A DNA stretch of 64,000 nucleotides from Curvibacter sp. (GTDB lineage: Bacteria; Pseudomonadota; Gammaproteobacteria; Burkholderiales; Burkholderiaceae_C), in assembly GCA_004293725.1 (NCBI GenBank), contig REAW01000004.1, positions 1 to 64,000 of the forward strand. Reading direction: 5' to 3'. The translations under genes were made by a program, and so were the position numbers. This document shows, piece after piece, positions 1-8,300 of this stretch. Below the pieces are notes generated by a model. The model had not been told where the DNA came from. It did not search any database and was given only the letters and a program-made list of their open reading frames with translations. Position 1 is the first letter of the stretch, and the number at the start of each line of letters is the position of its first letter.

Positions 1-120
1 GGGGTCGAGTACGTCAAAGCGGCTGCTACCGCGCGTCCATTCGCCGTTGATCAGGGCGTCGGTTTTGAGGAGGCTGGGGTCTTTGAGTTGGGTGAGGGGA
101 TGGGTTGTCATGGTTTTCAT
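1..120 (-). CDS. Aldehyde dehydrogenase, N-terminal fragment (probable alpha-ketoglutarate semialdehyde dehydrogenase)
   Basis: Only the first 40 codons lie in the window. The reading from ATG at 120 (alternative ATG at 111) gives a typical succinate-semialdehyde-dehydrogenase start: a short lead, LKDPSLLKTDALINGEW, then a stretch ending in LDP. The start abuts the TGA of the GntR gene, so the two are probably co-transcribed. In hydroxyproline catabolism the last step is NAD(P)-dependent oxidation of alpha-ketoglutarate semialdehyde to 2-oxoglutarate, which an enzyme of this family would do. The exact substrate is inferred from neighbours. The catalytic Cys and Glu lie outside the window. Confidence 0.75.
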   Translation of the reverse strand, partial: MKTMTTHPLTQLKDPSLLKTDALINGEWTRGSSRFDVLDP

Positions 121-777
121 TCAGTTGTTAATCACTCTGCGGGCGAACTTCTCCAGGTACCCCATGAGTTGGTCAGACCCCAGCATCGCTGCGGCTTCAT
201 TGGCACTGGCTATGCCTTGCGCCAATGCCATGTGGTGACGGGCACCTTCGGCGATTTCACCTTCATGTTGGTAGGCGTACCAAAATCGCCTGCACTTGAC
301 GATGAGAGGCTGCACACACTGAACCGCCGACGCGTTCTGGCTCGCTTGGTGGTTGATCACATCCAGCGCATGGTCAGCCTGCATGTAGGCGTCAAGGTTG
401 CCGCTGGCAGCGGCCTGAACCATGGCGTCTGCGCGTTGCAATATTTCCTGCCGCTGGGAAGCAGTTGCGCGCCGGGCTGCGCAGGCTGCAATGAGAGCCT
501 CCAGCACGCGACGGGTCTGGATCACATCCAGGTGCTCCGCCAGGTCAATGTTGGACACCACCAACCCCCGGCGCGGTTGTTGTTGAATCAGGTCAATCGA
601 CACCATGCGCAGCAGCGCTTCCCGCACAGGGGTTCGGCCCAACTGCGTGAGTGCTACCAGCTCCGCTTCGACAATGGGTGCTCCGGGCTCGAGGCGCAGT
701 GTGGAAATCAAGCCCTCGATGGCCTCGTAGGCTTGATCGGCTGCACGCAGTTTGATCGGGGGGCGTTGGGACAACAT
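121..777 (-). CDS. GntR/FadR-type (FCD) transcriptional regulator
   Basis: About 218 aa. An N-terminal winged helix (roughly residues 10-75, containing GRTPVREALLRM, the GntR recognition-helix signature) is followed by an all-helical FCD ligand-binding domain with Asp/His residues typical of its metal site. ATG at 777 is preferred; a TTG at 786 would add three residues. No clear Shine-Dalgarno is visible for either. The gene sits between the hydroxyproline dehydrogenase genes and the semialdehyde dehydrogenase, so it is the likely local regulator, possibly responding to hydroxyproline or an intermediate. That ligand is inference. Confidence 0.85.
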   Translation of the reverse strand: MLSQRPPIKLRAADQAYEAIEGLISTLRLEPGAPIVEAELVALTQLGRTPVREALLRMVSIDLIQQQPRRGLVVSNIDLAEHLDVIQTRRVLEALIAACAARRATASQRQEILQRADAMVQAAASGNLDAYMQADHALDVINHQASQNASAVQCVQPLIVKCRRFWYAYQHEGEIAEGARHHMALAQGIASANEAAAMLGSDQLMGYLEKFARRVINN

Positions 778-870
778 GATGGGCAATGCAAAAAGTGAGG
801 GAGCTTAGGCCTATTGCGCGGCAAGGCACAACAGCCAAATTATGGGTCCGGTTGCGCCAAGGGCTGCAAG

Positions 871-2127
871 TCAGGGTTCGCTGGAGTGTCCCATGAGGCT
901 TTCTATGCGTACCGGGTTGATCAACGCGCGCACTGGCGGCGCGCCCCACCCCCACCACCGTGTTGCTGCCGCGCCGCACACCCGACCTTGACACGGGCCC
1001 ATGCCACAGCGGGTGTGCAATTTGGCGTCTATCCATCCGTCCCGCTGCTCCAACGCACCAAACGTCACGTCCTCACAACGGCACACCACCGTATCAGGAC
1101 GAGCAAGGGCTTTGACAGCGGCCACATCCGTTTGCAAGTGTCGGCGCAAATGGCGAGCAAAGGTTTCCCAATGGGCACGCTCACGCCACAGGTTTTCTGC
1201 CTGTTGCATTTGGCCTGTGGCGGCAAAACCCGCAATGGCACCCTGCGCCAAAGCCCGTTCGCTACCACCGATTCCGGTGCACTCGCCAGCGGCATAGTGG
1301 TCCGACACGGTGCTTGCTTGCCAGGTATCCACAGCAACCGCCTGTTCCCCATCGAGCGCCATGCCCAGTGCTTGTGCGAGCTCGGTATTGGGCACCAGCC
1401 CATAGCCGCAGGCCACACGATCACAGGCCAACTCAACCTCCCTGTCGCCCCGGCGAATTCGTACAGCCTCCACCCGGCGATGCCCCAGCGCTTCGATGAT
1501 CTGACTGCCTGGGCGATACACGGGAGTTGCCAACGTGATGGCCTGTCGCAGTTTGTCAGGCCATCGCCAGAGCCCTGCAACGAGCGCTAGCAGCGTCATG
1601 GAGCTCGACTGCTCCGCAACACGCAGCAACTCCGCGCCGGCATTGCATGCGGTCTGGGCGACCACGAGCAAAAGCGCGCCACTGCCACCGACCACGACCC
1701 GCTGCCCTTGAACCGGCACACCGCTTTTGATAAGCGCCTGCAGGCCGCCAGCACCCGTGACTCCGGGCAGAGTCCAACCCGGAAACGGCAGCAGCAATTC
1801 ACGTGCACCACTGCAGACGATCAGCTTTTGGTAGGTTTGTACCCACGCACGGTCCGAATTCTCCAGCAGTAACTGCTTGTTGCCCAGCACGGCAACACAG
1901 CGCGTGCCACTGTGCAGCGTTACATTGCGGTACCGCGCCAACTTGCTGCTGCGAGCCAGCGCCTGCGAAGGATAGCCAGGCCCGGTGCGCCATATCTGAC
2001 CGCCTGGCGCCGGGTTGTCATCGGCAACTACGACGGAACAGCCACTGGGCGCGGCCGCTTGGGCCGCAGCCAGTCCCGCGGGTCCGGCGCCCAAAATCAG
2101 CACATCGCAGGATGCGTGGTCGTTCAT
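871..2127 (-). CDS. lhpE: D-hydroxyproline dehydrogenase, NAD(P)/FAD-binding subunit (LhpE-type)
   Basis: 418 aa. An FAD dinucleotide fold at the N-terminus (GAGPAG near residue 13), a second pyridine-nucleotide fold in the middle (VVVGGSGALLL), and a C-terminal BFD-like [2Fe-2S] region with Cys residues in CRCED, RCGMGPCQGRVC. This layout matches the large subunit of heteromeric amino-acid dehydrogenases such as opine/octopine oxidase A and the LhpE component of the Pseudomonas LhpBEF D-hydroxyproline dehydrogenase. It overlaps the small [2Fe-2S] subunit gene by 4 nt (ATGA), supporting a complex. It would pass electrons from D-hydroxyproline oxidation towards the respiratory chain. The symbol follows LhpBEF by context. 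Confidence 0.85.
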   Translation of the reverse strand: MNDHASCDVLILGAGPAGLAAAQAAAPSGCSVVVADDNPAPGGQIWRTGPGYPSQALARSSKLARYRNVTLHSGTRCVAVLGNKQLLLENSDRAWVQTYQKLIVCSGARELLLPFPGWTLPGVTGAGGLQALIKSGVPVQGQRVVVGGSGALLLVVAQTACNAGAELLRVAEQSSSMTLLALVAGLWRWPDKLRQAITLATPVYRPGSQIIEALGHRRVEAVRIRRGDREVELACDRVACGYGLVPNTELAQALGMALDGEQAVAVDTWQASTVSDHYAAGECTGIGGSERALAQGAIAGFAATGQMQQAENLWRERAHWETFARHLRRHLQTDVAAVKALARPDTVVCRCEDVTFGALEQRDGWIDAKLHTRCGMGPCQGRVCGAAATRWWGWGAPPVRALINPVRIESLMGHSSEP

Positions 2128-2384
2128 GGATTGCCTTCCAGCGTAGCCGTTTGCACCACCATCCCCTCGGCTGCCAAGGTTTGGCAGGCCAATCTGCTCA
2201 CTCCATTAATCCAAACACGACACTCCTGGCAAATACCCATGCCACAGACTGCAGAGCGAGGTTCGCCAAGTACCGAGTAGCGCGTCAATCCAGGCCCGTC
2301 CAAGGACAGCGCCGCCATCACACTGACGCCAGCGCGCACTGCGACGGGGCTCTGGTTGATCTGAAGAGTAATGCTATCGGTCAT
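2124..2384 (-). CDS. lhpF: (2Fe-2S) ferredoxin-like small subunit of D-hydroxyproline dehydrogenase (LhpF-type)
   Basis: 86 aa from ATG at 2384; a GTG at 2393 would add three residues. The cluster motif CGMGICQEC followed about 20 residues later by a further Cys (RLACQTL) is that of small plant-type ferredoxin subunits of amino-acid dehydrogenases. Its start overlaps the end of the FAD subunit gene by 11 nt and its stop overlaps the next gene by 4 nt, so the three subunits are translationally coupled. It probably relays electrons between the two flavin subunits. Confidence 0.85.
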   Translation of the reverse strand: MTDSITLQINQSPVAVRAGVSVMAALSLDGPGLTRYSVLGEPRSAVCGMGICQECRVWINGVSRLACQTLAAEGMVVQTATLEGNP

Positions 2385-3501
2385 GGTGATCACAAACCGT
2401 CATGAATCGCTCGGCTCGGTAAGGAGTGGGGTCAATAGGACACGGTCCACCCGTCATCTGTGCCACAAGAAGTTGCGCACTGGCTGGCCCGGTCGTGACA
2501 CCCAGCCCCTCGTGGCCCACTGCCAGCCAAAGACCGGGGCGCGAAGGATGGGGGCCGAGAATAGGAAGGCTGTCAGGGGTAGCCGCCCGCACACCTGTCC
2601 AGCACCGGGTGGCAATGCAATCTGCCAAGGCTGGCAAGTACGCCACTGCGCGGCGCAGCATTTTCTCCAGCAAAGGGAAGTTCATCGCCACACTGGTGTC
2701 GTCAAACTCGCGCGAAGATCCGATCAGTAGTTGCCCCGTGGGGCGCGGTTGTACATTAAATGCCACTGAGGGCCCCGTAGCGTGGTGAGCACTGGTGACA
2801 TACCCCAACTCAACCAATTGGTGGTGCACGGTGCCGGGATAGCGATCCGTTATCAACAACTGCCCCTTTTTTGCCCGGATAGGCAAACCCGGGCACAACG
2901 TGTTGGCGTGAATGCCATTGGCGAGCACCACCGCCCGGGCACGCAGGCTCGTGCCGTCTGCCAAGCGCACATGGGGCTCTTCGATAGCGACCACGCTGGC
3001 ATGGCGCCTTTGCAGTGTGGCGGGAGTTCCCGGGCCCTCCAGAAGCCAACGTGCAACATTGGGGGCATAGACAATCGCATCCTGATGTACGCGCAAAGCG
3101 CCGAACAAGCCAGGACGCAAGGAAGGCTCCAAAGCGGCAAGCGCCGCGCCACCCTCCAGCGTGCAGGAAACACCCGCTGCGTGAAGCCGGACTTGCTTTT
3201 TCTCTGCCTCCTGCATTTCTGCTTCATTGGAAGCCAGCCACAAAGTGCCGCAACCGTGCCATGCACAGGTGCTATCCAGCTGCGGCATCCACTGCCGCCA
3301 CAACGCGAGCGAGTAGGCACTCAGTGCAAGCTCGGCAGGGTTGTCGTCCATGACCACCAGATGGCCCATGCCCGCAGCAGTTGCGCTGCCGCGCCGGTCA
3401 TCGAGTACCAGTACACGCTGTCCAGTAGCCGCCAGTGCGCGTGCACATGCTGCGCCGACGATACCGCCCCCCACAACAATGATGTCGGCGTCAAGCGTCA
3501 A
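2374..3501 (-). CDS. lhpB: D-hydroxyproline dehydrogenase, DadA-like FAD subunit (LhpB-type)
   Basis: 375 aa FAD-dependent amino-acid oxidoreductase (DAO fold). The nucleotide-binding motif [17 protein letters not shown] begins at residue 6 and the C-terminal FAD/substrate part includes [17 protein letters not shown], typical of DadA/glycine-oxidase relatives. It should oxidise cis-4-hydroxy-D-proline to pyrroline-4-hydroxy-2-carboxylate. The only start compatible with the complete Rossmann strand is TTG at 3501, which overlaps the epimerase stop as TTGA. A weak start with coupling would tie its expression to the epimerase. Confidence 0.87.
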   Translation of the reverse strand: MTLDADIIVVGGGIVGAACARALAATGQRVLVLDDRRGSATAAGMGHLVVMDDNPAELALSAYSLALWRQWMPQLDSTCAWHGCGTLWLASNEAEMQEAEKKQVRLHAAGVSCTLEGGAALAALEPSLRPGLFGALRVHQDAIVYAPNVARWLLEGPGTPATLQRRHASVVAIEEPHVRLADGTSLRARAVVLANGIHANTLCPGLPIRAKKGQLLITDRYPGTVHHQLVELGYVTSAHHATGPSVAFNVQPRPTGQLLIGSSREFDDTSVAMNFPLLEKMLRRAVAYLPALADCIATRCWTGVRAATPDSLPILGPHPSRPGLWLAVGHEGLGVTTGPASAQLLVAQMTGGPCPIDPTPYRAERFMTVCDHHDR

Positions 3502-4430
3502 GTACGAATACCCCAGCAGTACGGGTCGGTCTCATCAAGCAGCAAAGTCGCTTCGGCACTGACCCATGCTCTCCCGCGCAGCGTGGGAATGATGCGGTCA
3601 CCTGAAGTTTCGTATCTGGCATCAAACTGGCTGCCAATGACACTGGCCTGTCGCCACACAGTACCGGGCTTCAGCAATCCGTCTGCTGCCAAGCAAGCCA
3701 GTTTGGCACTGGTGCCTGTGCCACACGGGGACCTGTCATACGCCATACCGGGGCAAAGAACAAAGTTGCGACTATCGGCTGTCTCGTCATCGGCAAACAG
3801 TTCAATATGGTCAATCTCCGCACCTTCTGCGCCTGTTATTCCGTTGCGCTCAAGGGCTTCGCGTAGCGCGCTCGAGAACTGCGTCAAGGTGGCAATGTTG
3901 TCGGCCGCCACGCGTTGGCCGTGGTCACTGACCAGAAAGAACCAGTTGCCACCCCAGGCAACGTCGCCGTGCACGATGCCGTGCCCAGGCACATCCACTG
4001 GCACGCGGGCGGCATGGCGCCACGAGGGGACATTGCGCACGCTGACTGCTCCGTCTATGTGCAGCGTAGCCTGCACCGTGCCTACCGGCGTTTCAATCTT
4101 GTGCACGCCGGGCTGAATCCGCCCCATGTGCGCCAGCGTTGCCACCAGGCCAATGGTTCCATGGCCACACATCCCCAGATACCCGGTGTTGTTGAAAAAA
4201 ATGACTCCTGCCGTTGCGTCCGGAGCTACCGGCGCGCACAGCAAGGCGCCAACCACCACATCGCTACCACGCGGCTCCAGCACCGTTGCTGCGCGCCACT
4301 CATCATGGTCACGCGCCAGACGCTGCATTCGCTCGGCCATGCTGGCAGTGCCCAGATCAGGAAACCCGTCCACGACCAGCCGTGTAGGCTCTCCGCCGGT
4401 ATGCGAGTCGATGATGTGAATGCGCTTCAT
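3498..4430 (-). CDS. lhpA: 4-hydroxyproline 2-epimerase
   Basis: 310 aa, proline-racemase superfamily. Both catalytic cysteines are present: C88 in MCGHGTIG and C236 in SPCGTGTSA, so this is an epimerase/racemase and not a Cys-to-Thr dehydratase. The N-terminus [17 protein letters not shown] is characteristic of 4-hydroxyproline epimerases. ATG at 4430 is chosen over TTG at 4448 because it gives the canonical start and length. It converts trans-4-hydroxy-L-proline to cis-4-hydroxy-D-proline, the first step of the pathway encoded around it. Confidence 0.93.
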   Translation of the reverse strand: MKRIHIIDSHTGGEPTRLVVDGFPDLGTASMAERMQRLARDHDEWRAATVLEPRGSDVVVGALLCAPVAPDATAGVIFFNNTGYLGMCGHGTIGLVATLAHMGRIQPGVHKIETPVGTVQATLHIDGAVSVRNVPSWRHAARVPVDVPGHGIVHGDVAWGGNWFFLVSDHGQRVAADNIATLTQFSSALREALERNGITGAEGAEIDHIELFADDETADSRNFVLCPGMAYDRSPCGTGTSAKLACLAADGLLKPGTVWRQASVIGSQFDARYETSGDRIIPTLRGRAWVSAEATLLLDETDPYCWGIRT

Positions 4431-4535
4431 GGTGTGTGTCGTAGTCAAATTGGAAAAGGCATGCAGGGCCCTATCTTCAATTCATTCCTGATGGGAATCA
4501 ACCAACCAACAGGTCCTGCATGCAGGGCTTTAGGT

Positions 4536-4577
4536 AAAAGGACGCCGCGCAGACTTGGCCTGCGCGTTGCCCCTTTT
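4536..4577 (-). terminator. Hairpin terminator-like sequence downstream of the binding-protein gene
   Basis: On the minus strand an inverted repeat pairs AAAAGG with CCTTTT on the outside and GCGCAG with CTGCGC inside, with a 7-nt loop, ending in a short T run. It lies 14 nt after the binding-protein stop and before the epimerase gene. It could act as a partial terminator or attenuator inside the cluster. Confidence 0.45.
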
Positions 4578-4590
4578 GAATGAGTGTGCC

Positions 4591-5724
4591 TTAGTAGCTG
4601 GCCAGTGGCGTAGCCTGGGCATTCTTGAAGGTGTACACCGTAATGGGCGCTTGCTTCATGTTCCCCTTGTCGTCATAGGCGTAGGTTCCCGCCACGCCTG
4701 TGTAGCTGCCTTTGCGCATTTCCGTAGCTACTTTTGAGGGGTCGGTGGTTCCCGCTTTGGCGATGGAGGTACCGATCAGAATCATCTGGTCGTAAAAAGA
4801 TGCGGCATACGCATCCGCGTCCTGGTTGAAGCGTTTTTTGTACTTGGCCTTGAAGGCAGGTCCTTGCGCGATCTTGTCCAGCATGGAACCGCCTTGCGCG
4901 CAGTACACCACTTCGTTCACGGCTTCACCACCGAGTTTGCCCATCTCTGGGCTGCACAAGGTGTCGCCGCCGAGCATTTTGGTGTTGACCGCCAGTTGCT
5001 TCATTTGGCGGGCCATGGGTGCCGCCTGGGGTGCATAGCCGCCGTAAAACATGACATCCGGTTTCTTGGCCTTGATGTTGGTCAGGATGGCGGAAAAATC
5101 GGTAGCCTTGTCGTGGGTGTACTCCTGGCCAATGATGGTCAGCCCCTGGGCTTTGGCCTCCTTGATGAATTCGGCAGCAACACCCTGTCCAAACGCCGTG
5201 CGATCATCCACAACGACTGCAGTTTTGGCGTTGAGCACTTTGGCGGCGTACTGCGCCATACTGGCACCGATTTGGTTGTCCCCCGCAATGATGCGGAACA
5301 GGTTTTTATACCCACCGTCCGTCACCTTAGGATTGGTTCCTACGGTAGACACCATGGCACCCCCCTCGTCGTAAACGCGCGAGGCCGGTATTGCCACGCC
5401 AGAGCAATAAGGGCCCATCACATACTTCACCCCCGCATCCACCAGTTTTTGCGCTACCGACACGCCCGATTTGGGGTCGCATTGGTCGTCTTCGGATTGC
5501 AGTTCAAACTTGATTGTCTTGCCTGCAACTTGCAGCTTCTTTGCATTCAGTTCTTCAATGGCTAGACGCACGCCGTTTTCATTGTCTTTGCCGGCAAAAG
5601 CATTGGCTCCCGAAAGCGGACCGGTTTGGCCAATTTTGATGACTTGCTCTTGCGCGGCAGCGTTGCCGGCCAGAACCAGGGCAAGCGCTGCTACCCAGGG
5701 TGTTGCGGATGGAATAGTGGTCAT
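4591..5724 (-). CDS. Branched-chain-amino-acid-type ABC transporter substrate-binding protein
   Basis: 377 aa periplasmic binding protein of the LivJ/LivK family (Peripla_BP_6). A signal peptide (hydrophobic residues about 10-24, cleavage near AAA-QEQ) precedes IKIGQTGPLSGANAFAGKD. ATG at 5724 has a strong GAGGAG ribosome-binding site; upstream in-frame codons are not supported. Placed between the DapA-like deaminase and the epimerase, it probably captures hydroxyproline or proline. No permease or ATPase partners are nearby, so it must use transporter components encoded elsewhere. Confidence 0.9.
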   Translation of the reverse strand: MTTIPSATPWVAALALVLAGNAAAQEQVIKIGQTGPLSGANAFAGKDNENGVRLAIEELNAKKLQVAGKTIKFELQSEDDQCDPKSGVSVAQKLVDAGVKYVMGPYCSGVAIPASRVYDEGGAMVSTVGTNPKVTDGGYKNLFRIIAGDNQIGASMAQYAAKVLNAKTAVVVDDRTAFGQGVAAEFIKEAKAQGLTIIGQEYTHDKATDFSAILTNIKAKKPDVMFYGGYAPQAAPMARQMKQLAVNTKMLGGDTLCSPEMGKLGGEAVNEVVYCAQGGSMLDKIAQGPAFKAKYKKRFNQDADAYAASFYDQMILIGTSIAKAGTTDPSKVATEMRKGSYTGVAGTYAYDDKGNMKQAPITVYTFKNAQATPLASY

Positions 5725-5771
5725 GTGGTTTGTCTCCTCGTGGGGTGGTTTCTTTTTGCGATTGGAGGTGT

Positions 5772-6686
5772 TCAGGCTTGCGACCTGTACGCCTGCGGGC
5801 GGGTTTCCAAAGCCTTTTGGACGATGGCAATCACAGCGTCGCGCTCCGCGCCTACCAATGGCAATCGGGGACGACGCATGTGTTCGGTGCTGACGCCTGC
5901 AACGACGTCGATGAGCTTGAGGTTCTGGACCAGTTTGGTAGAGACATCGAGGTGCAGCATGGGCGTCATCCATTGATACAACTTGAGCGCTTCAGCAAAT
6001 CGCCCTTCTTGCATCAGGTTGTACAACGCCACGTTTTCGCGCGGAAACGTGCAGCCCACACCCGCCAGCAGGCCGTCACAACCGAGAGCGAGACCCTCGT
6101 AGGCCAGATCGTCAACACCCATAAACAGCTGATAACGGTCGCCCAACAGGTTGCGCAGATCGGTAATGCGTCGGATGTTGTCGGTACTTTCCTTGATGGC
6201 AACCAGCCACTTACAGTCCGCCAGCTCGGCCATGTGTTCGGGCTTCAGGTCTACTTTGTAGGCCACCGGGTTGTTGTAAACCATGATGGGCTTTTGCGCC
6301 TCTTCGGCCATGGCCCGCACGTTGGCCATGGCCTCGCGTGCGTCCGCTGCATAGATGACAGATGGCATCACCATATAGCCATCAACGCCGAGCGCATTGG
6401 CCGCGCGAATGTAGTGCAGTGCCTCGCGTGTCGACGTTTCTGACACGTTGGCCAGTACCGGAACCCTGCCCTTGGCCGCCTGCAACGCACACTCCGCCAC
6501 CTTCAGTTTTTCGTCCCGTGTCAGCGTGCTGGCCTCACCGAGCGACCCACAGGTCACGATGCCGTGCACCCCATTGCGAATCAGGTAGTCAATATGGCGA
6601 GCGGTTCCTTCGAGATCCAGACTCTCGTCAGCGTGAAATTTGGTAGTGACGGCAGGAAAAATGCCGCGCCATTTTGGGGTGTTCAT
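5772..6686 (-). CDS. lhpC: DapA-family lyase, probable pyrroline-4-hydroxy-2-carboxylate deaminase
   Basis: 304 aa TIM-barrel of the dihydrodipicolinate synthase/N-acetylneuraminate lyase family. The Schiff-base lysine is K165 (VAIKEST) and the conserved tyrosine Y137 (MVYNNP). Within a hydroxyproline operon this family supplies the deaminase that converts pyrroline-4-hydroxy-2-carboxylate to alpha-ketoglutarate semialdehyde and ammonia. It is the first gene of the minus-strand cluster, just below a promoter-like region. The family has many activities, so the specific call depends on context. Confidence 0.85.
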   Translation of the reverse strand: MNTPKWRGIFPAVTTKFHADESLDLEGTARHIDYLIRNGVHGIVTCGSLGEASTLTRDEKLKVAECALQAAKGRVPVLANVSETSTREALHYIRAANALGVDGYMVMPSVIYAADAREAMANVRAMAEEAQKPIMVYNNPVAYKVDLKPEHMAELADCKWLVAIKESTDNIRRITDLRNLLGDRYQLFMGVDDLAYEGLALGCDGLLAGVGCTFPRENVALYNLMQEGRFAEALKLYQWMTPMLHLDVSTKLVQNLKLIDVVAGVSTEHMRRPRLPLVGAERDAVIAIVQKALETRPQAYRSQA

Positions 6687-6727
6687 GGGGATTCCAGTAA
6701 GTGAGGGGTAACCGTTCAGATGCCTCC

Positions 6728-6757
6728 ATTCTAGTTAATATATTTAAAAGATATCAA
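6728..6757 (-). promoter_or_regulatory. Candidate promoter of the hydroxyproline operon with AT-rich inverted repeats
   Basis: Reading the minus strand, TTGATA (6757-6752) and TAGAAT (6733-6728) are separated by 18 nt and lie about 40-70 nt upstream of the lhpC start. The surrounding AT-rich block holds inverted repeats (GATAT around CAATAAA to ATATC at 6750-6766, and a near-palindrome TTAATATATTTAA at 6735-6747) that could be GntR operators. There is no experimental support. Confidence 0.35.
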
Positions 6758-6838
6758 TAAAATATCGCAGGTATATCTTCTCTTGACGCGTAGCCTAGGT
6801 TGTGGCAAGAACGAGAAGCTAGAACAAAAAACCGCGGC

Positions 6839-7585
6839 TTACGGTGCGGGCTCGCCCTGGAAGTTGCCAGCGCGCAAAGTCACCACCAGCGTATCGCGGT
6901 GCCCACCGTCTGCCATCGGCTGAATGGGCGTGGACTCGTGAATCACCCGAGGGTCATCCAGCAGCAAGAGTGACCACGGCTCGGTCAAGGTGAAGCGCTG
7001 ACCATTCGGGCCTGCAGCATCAAACACACGGGTCTCCCCCCCTTTGACGCCGACGCGGTCCACCAGAAACACCGCGACCAGGTCCACACCATCGCGGTGG
7101 GCGCCTTCTGGCGTGGGCCGCCCAATGCCGTCGGTGGTATCGATGCGGAACTGGTGCGCCTCGGTGTACCACGTGTTGCGACCCTTCAGAGCACTGGTCA
7201 CCAGCCCCAGCCATGCAAGCAATTGCTGCCAAGCGGGTTGGGCCACCAAGGCGGCCGCCATCGGTTCGAAGTGGCGCTGCATACCGCCATGCAATGCGTT
7301 GTATTCCACCGGTTGCCAGTGGGGGCGGTGTGGCGCCAAGGTGACCCGTGGGCCTTCCACCACAAAACAGGCATGGCGCCTGCGCCGGTAGCGGCCGCCG
7401 TCACGCAGGTAGTTGTCGGGAGGAAGGGCATCCCACAGCGGGCGCCAGGCCTGCAAGATTTCAAGGTCGATGCCGGCCAAACTTGCCACTTGCTGTGGTG
7501 TCACCACGGCATAGCCTTGATGGCGCAACGTGGCGTCCAATTCTTGCGGGTTGGCGATGGCGGGAGGGGCAAAAGAGAGTGTCAT
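6839..7585 (-). CDS. 2-oxoglutarate/Fe(II)-dependent dioxygenase (2OG-Fe_Oxy_2 type)
   Basis: 248 aa from ATG at 7585 (a TTG at 7603 is less likely). It resembles the family that includes bacterial free-amino-acid hydroxylases such as isoleucine dioxygenase. The iron triad is visible: H163 and D165 in EGAHRDGVD and H216 in RVIHEST, and the RD at 230-231 may bind 2-oxoglutarate. It is transcribed in the same direction as the hydroxyproline operon but from the far side of that operon's promoter, so it is a separate unit. Substrate unknown. Confidence 0.8.
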   Translation of the reverse strand: MTLSFAPPAIANPQELDATLRHQGYAVVTPQQVASLAGIDLEILQAWRPLWDALPPDNYLRDGGRYRRRRHACFVVEGPRVTLAPHRPHWQPVEYNALHGGMQRHFEPMAAALVAQPAWQQLLAWLGLVTSALKGRNTWYTEAHQFRIDTTDGIGRPTPEGAHRDGVDLVAVFLVDRVGVKGGETRVFDAAGPNGQRFTLTEPWSLLLLDDPRVIHESTPIQPMADGGHRDTLVVTLRAGNFQGEPAP

Positions 7586-7694
7586 GGCGGGAGGAATTAT
7601 CAACCCAGAAGAGTGGGCTGCTGCTGATGTGGGTCAAGGCGCCCTGGTTGATGCCCGGCTAATCTCACAGTCAATTTTCTGGAGAACCCCCGCC

Positions 7695-8210
7695 ATGACC
7701 ACCGCTACCGCCCTGCCCCATACCCAAGACACACCGCTGCAATGGAGCGATGCCCTCAGCTTGGACATGCCGGTCATGGACGCAACCCACCAGGAGTTTG
7801 TGGAGCTATTGGGCGACGTAGTGCACGCAGCAGACGACATGCTGCTGCCGCGCTGGTCCGCATTGATTGCCCACACCCAAGACCACTTTGACCGCGAAGA
7901 CCAGTGGATGCAAGACACCGGCTTTGCCGCTGGCAATTGCCACGCCACCCAGCACAAGATCATTTTGCAAGTGATGCGTGAGGGCGAAGCCGCTGGTCAC
8001 GGCGGCGACCTGCCCGTGGTGCGCCAAATGGCCCGCGAACTCGGCCTCTGGTTTCCCCAACATGCCCAAAGCATGGACGCTTCTTTGGCATTGCACTTGC
8101 GTTCTGCCGGTTACGACCCGCGCACCGGCGCTGTGAACCAGCCCGATGGCCTGCCAGCACAAGCAATTCACGGTTGTGGCGGAGGTTGCGGCGATACCGC
8201 CACTGCCTGA
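7695..8210 (+). CDS. Hemerythrin domain-containing protein
   Basis: 171 aa. The di-iron ligand pattern of bacterial hemerythrins is present: H in MDATHQEF with its E, H in HFDRED, the pair in CHATQHK, and H/D in FPQHAQSMDASL. It should bind oxygen or sense oxygen, iron or NO. A short Cys/Gly-rich tail (HGCGGGCG) follows the four-helix bundle. ATG at 7695 has GGAGA ten bases upstream. The stop is immediately followed, in the same frame, by the open reading of the YitT gene. Confidence 0.9.
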   Translation: MTTATALPHTQDTPLQWSDALSLDMPVMDATHQEFVELLGDVVHAADDMLLPRWSALIAHTQDHFDREDQWMQDTGFAAGNCHATQHKIILQVMREGEAAGHGGDLPVVRQMARELGLWFPQHAQSMDASLALHLRSAGYDPRTGAVNQPDGLPAQAIHGCGGGCGDTATA

Positions 8211-8300
8211 GCTGGCCTCCCCACGCCTGACCAGACCGCCACCGACCTGCACCACGGCCCCCTCGAAGACCTCCAGGCGCTGCTCACTGGCACCACCTTT

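Noticed and set aside
4455-4530. GCATGC/CTGCATGCAG palindromes between the binding-protein and epimerase genes
   Set aside because: Short and not repeated elsewhere; the nearby hairpin at 4536-4577 better explains the gap.
7530-7694. N-terminal extension of the hemerythrin frame
   Set aside because: It overlaps the start of the dioxygenase gene on the other strand; the ATG at 7695 has a good ribosome-binding site and family-typical start.
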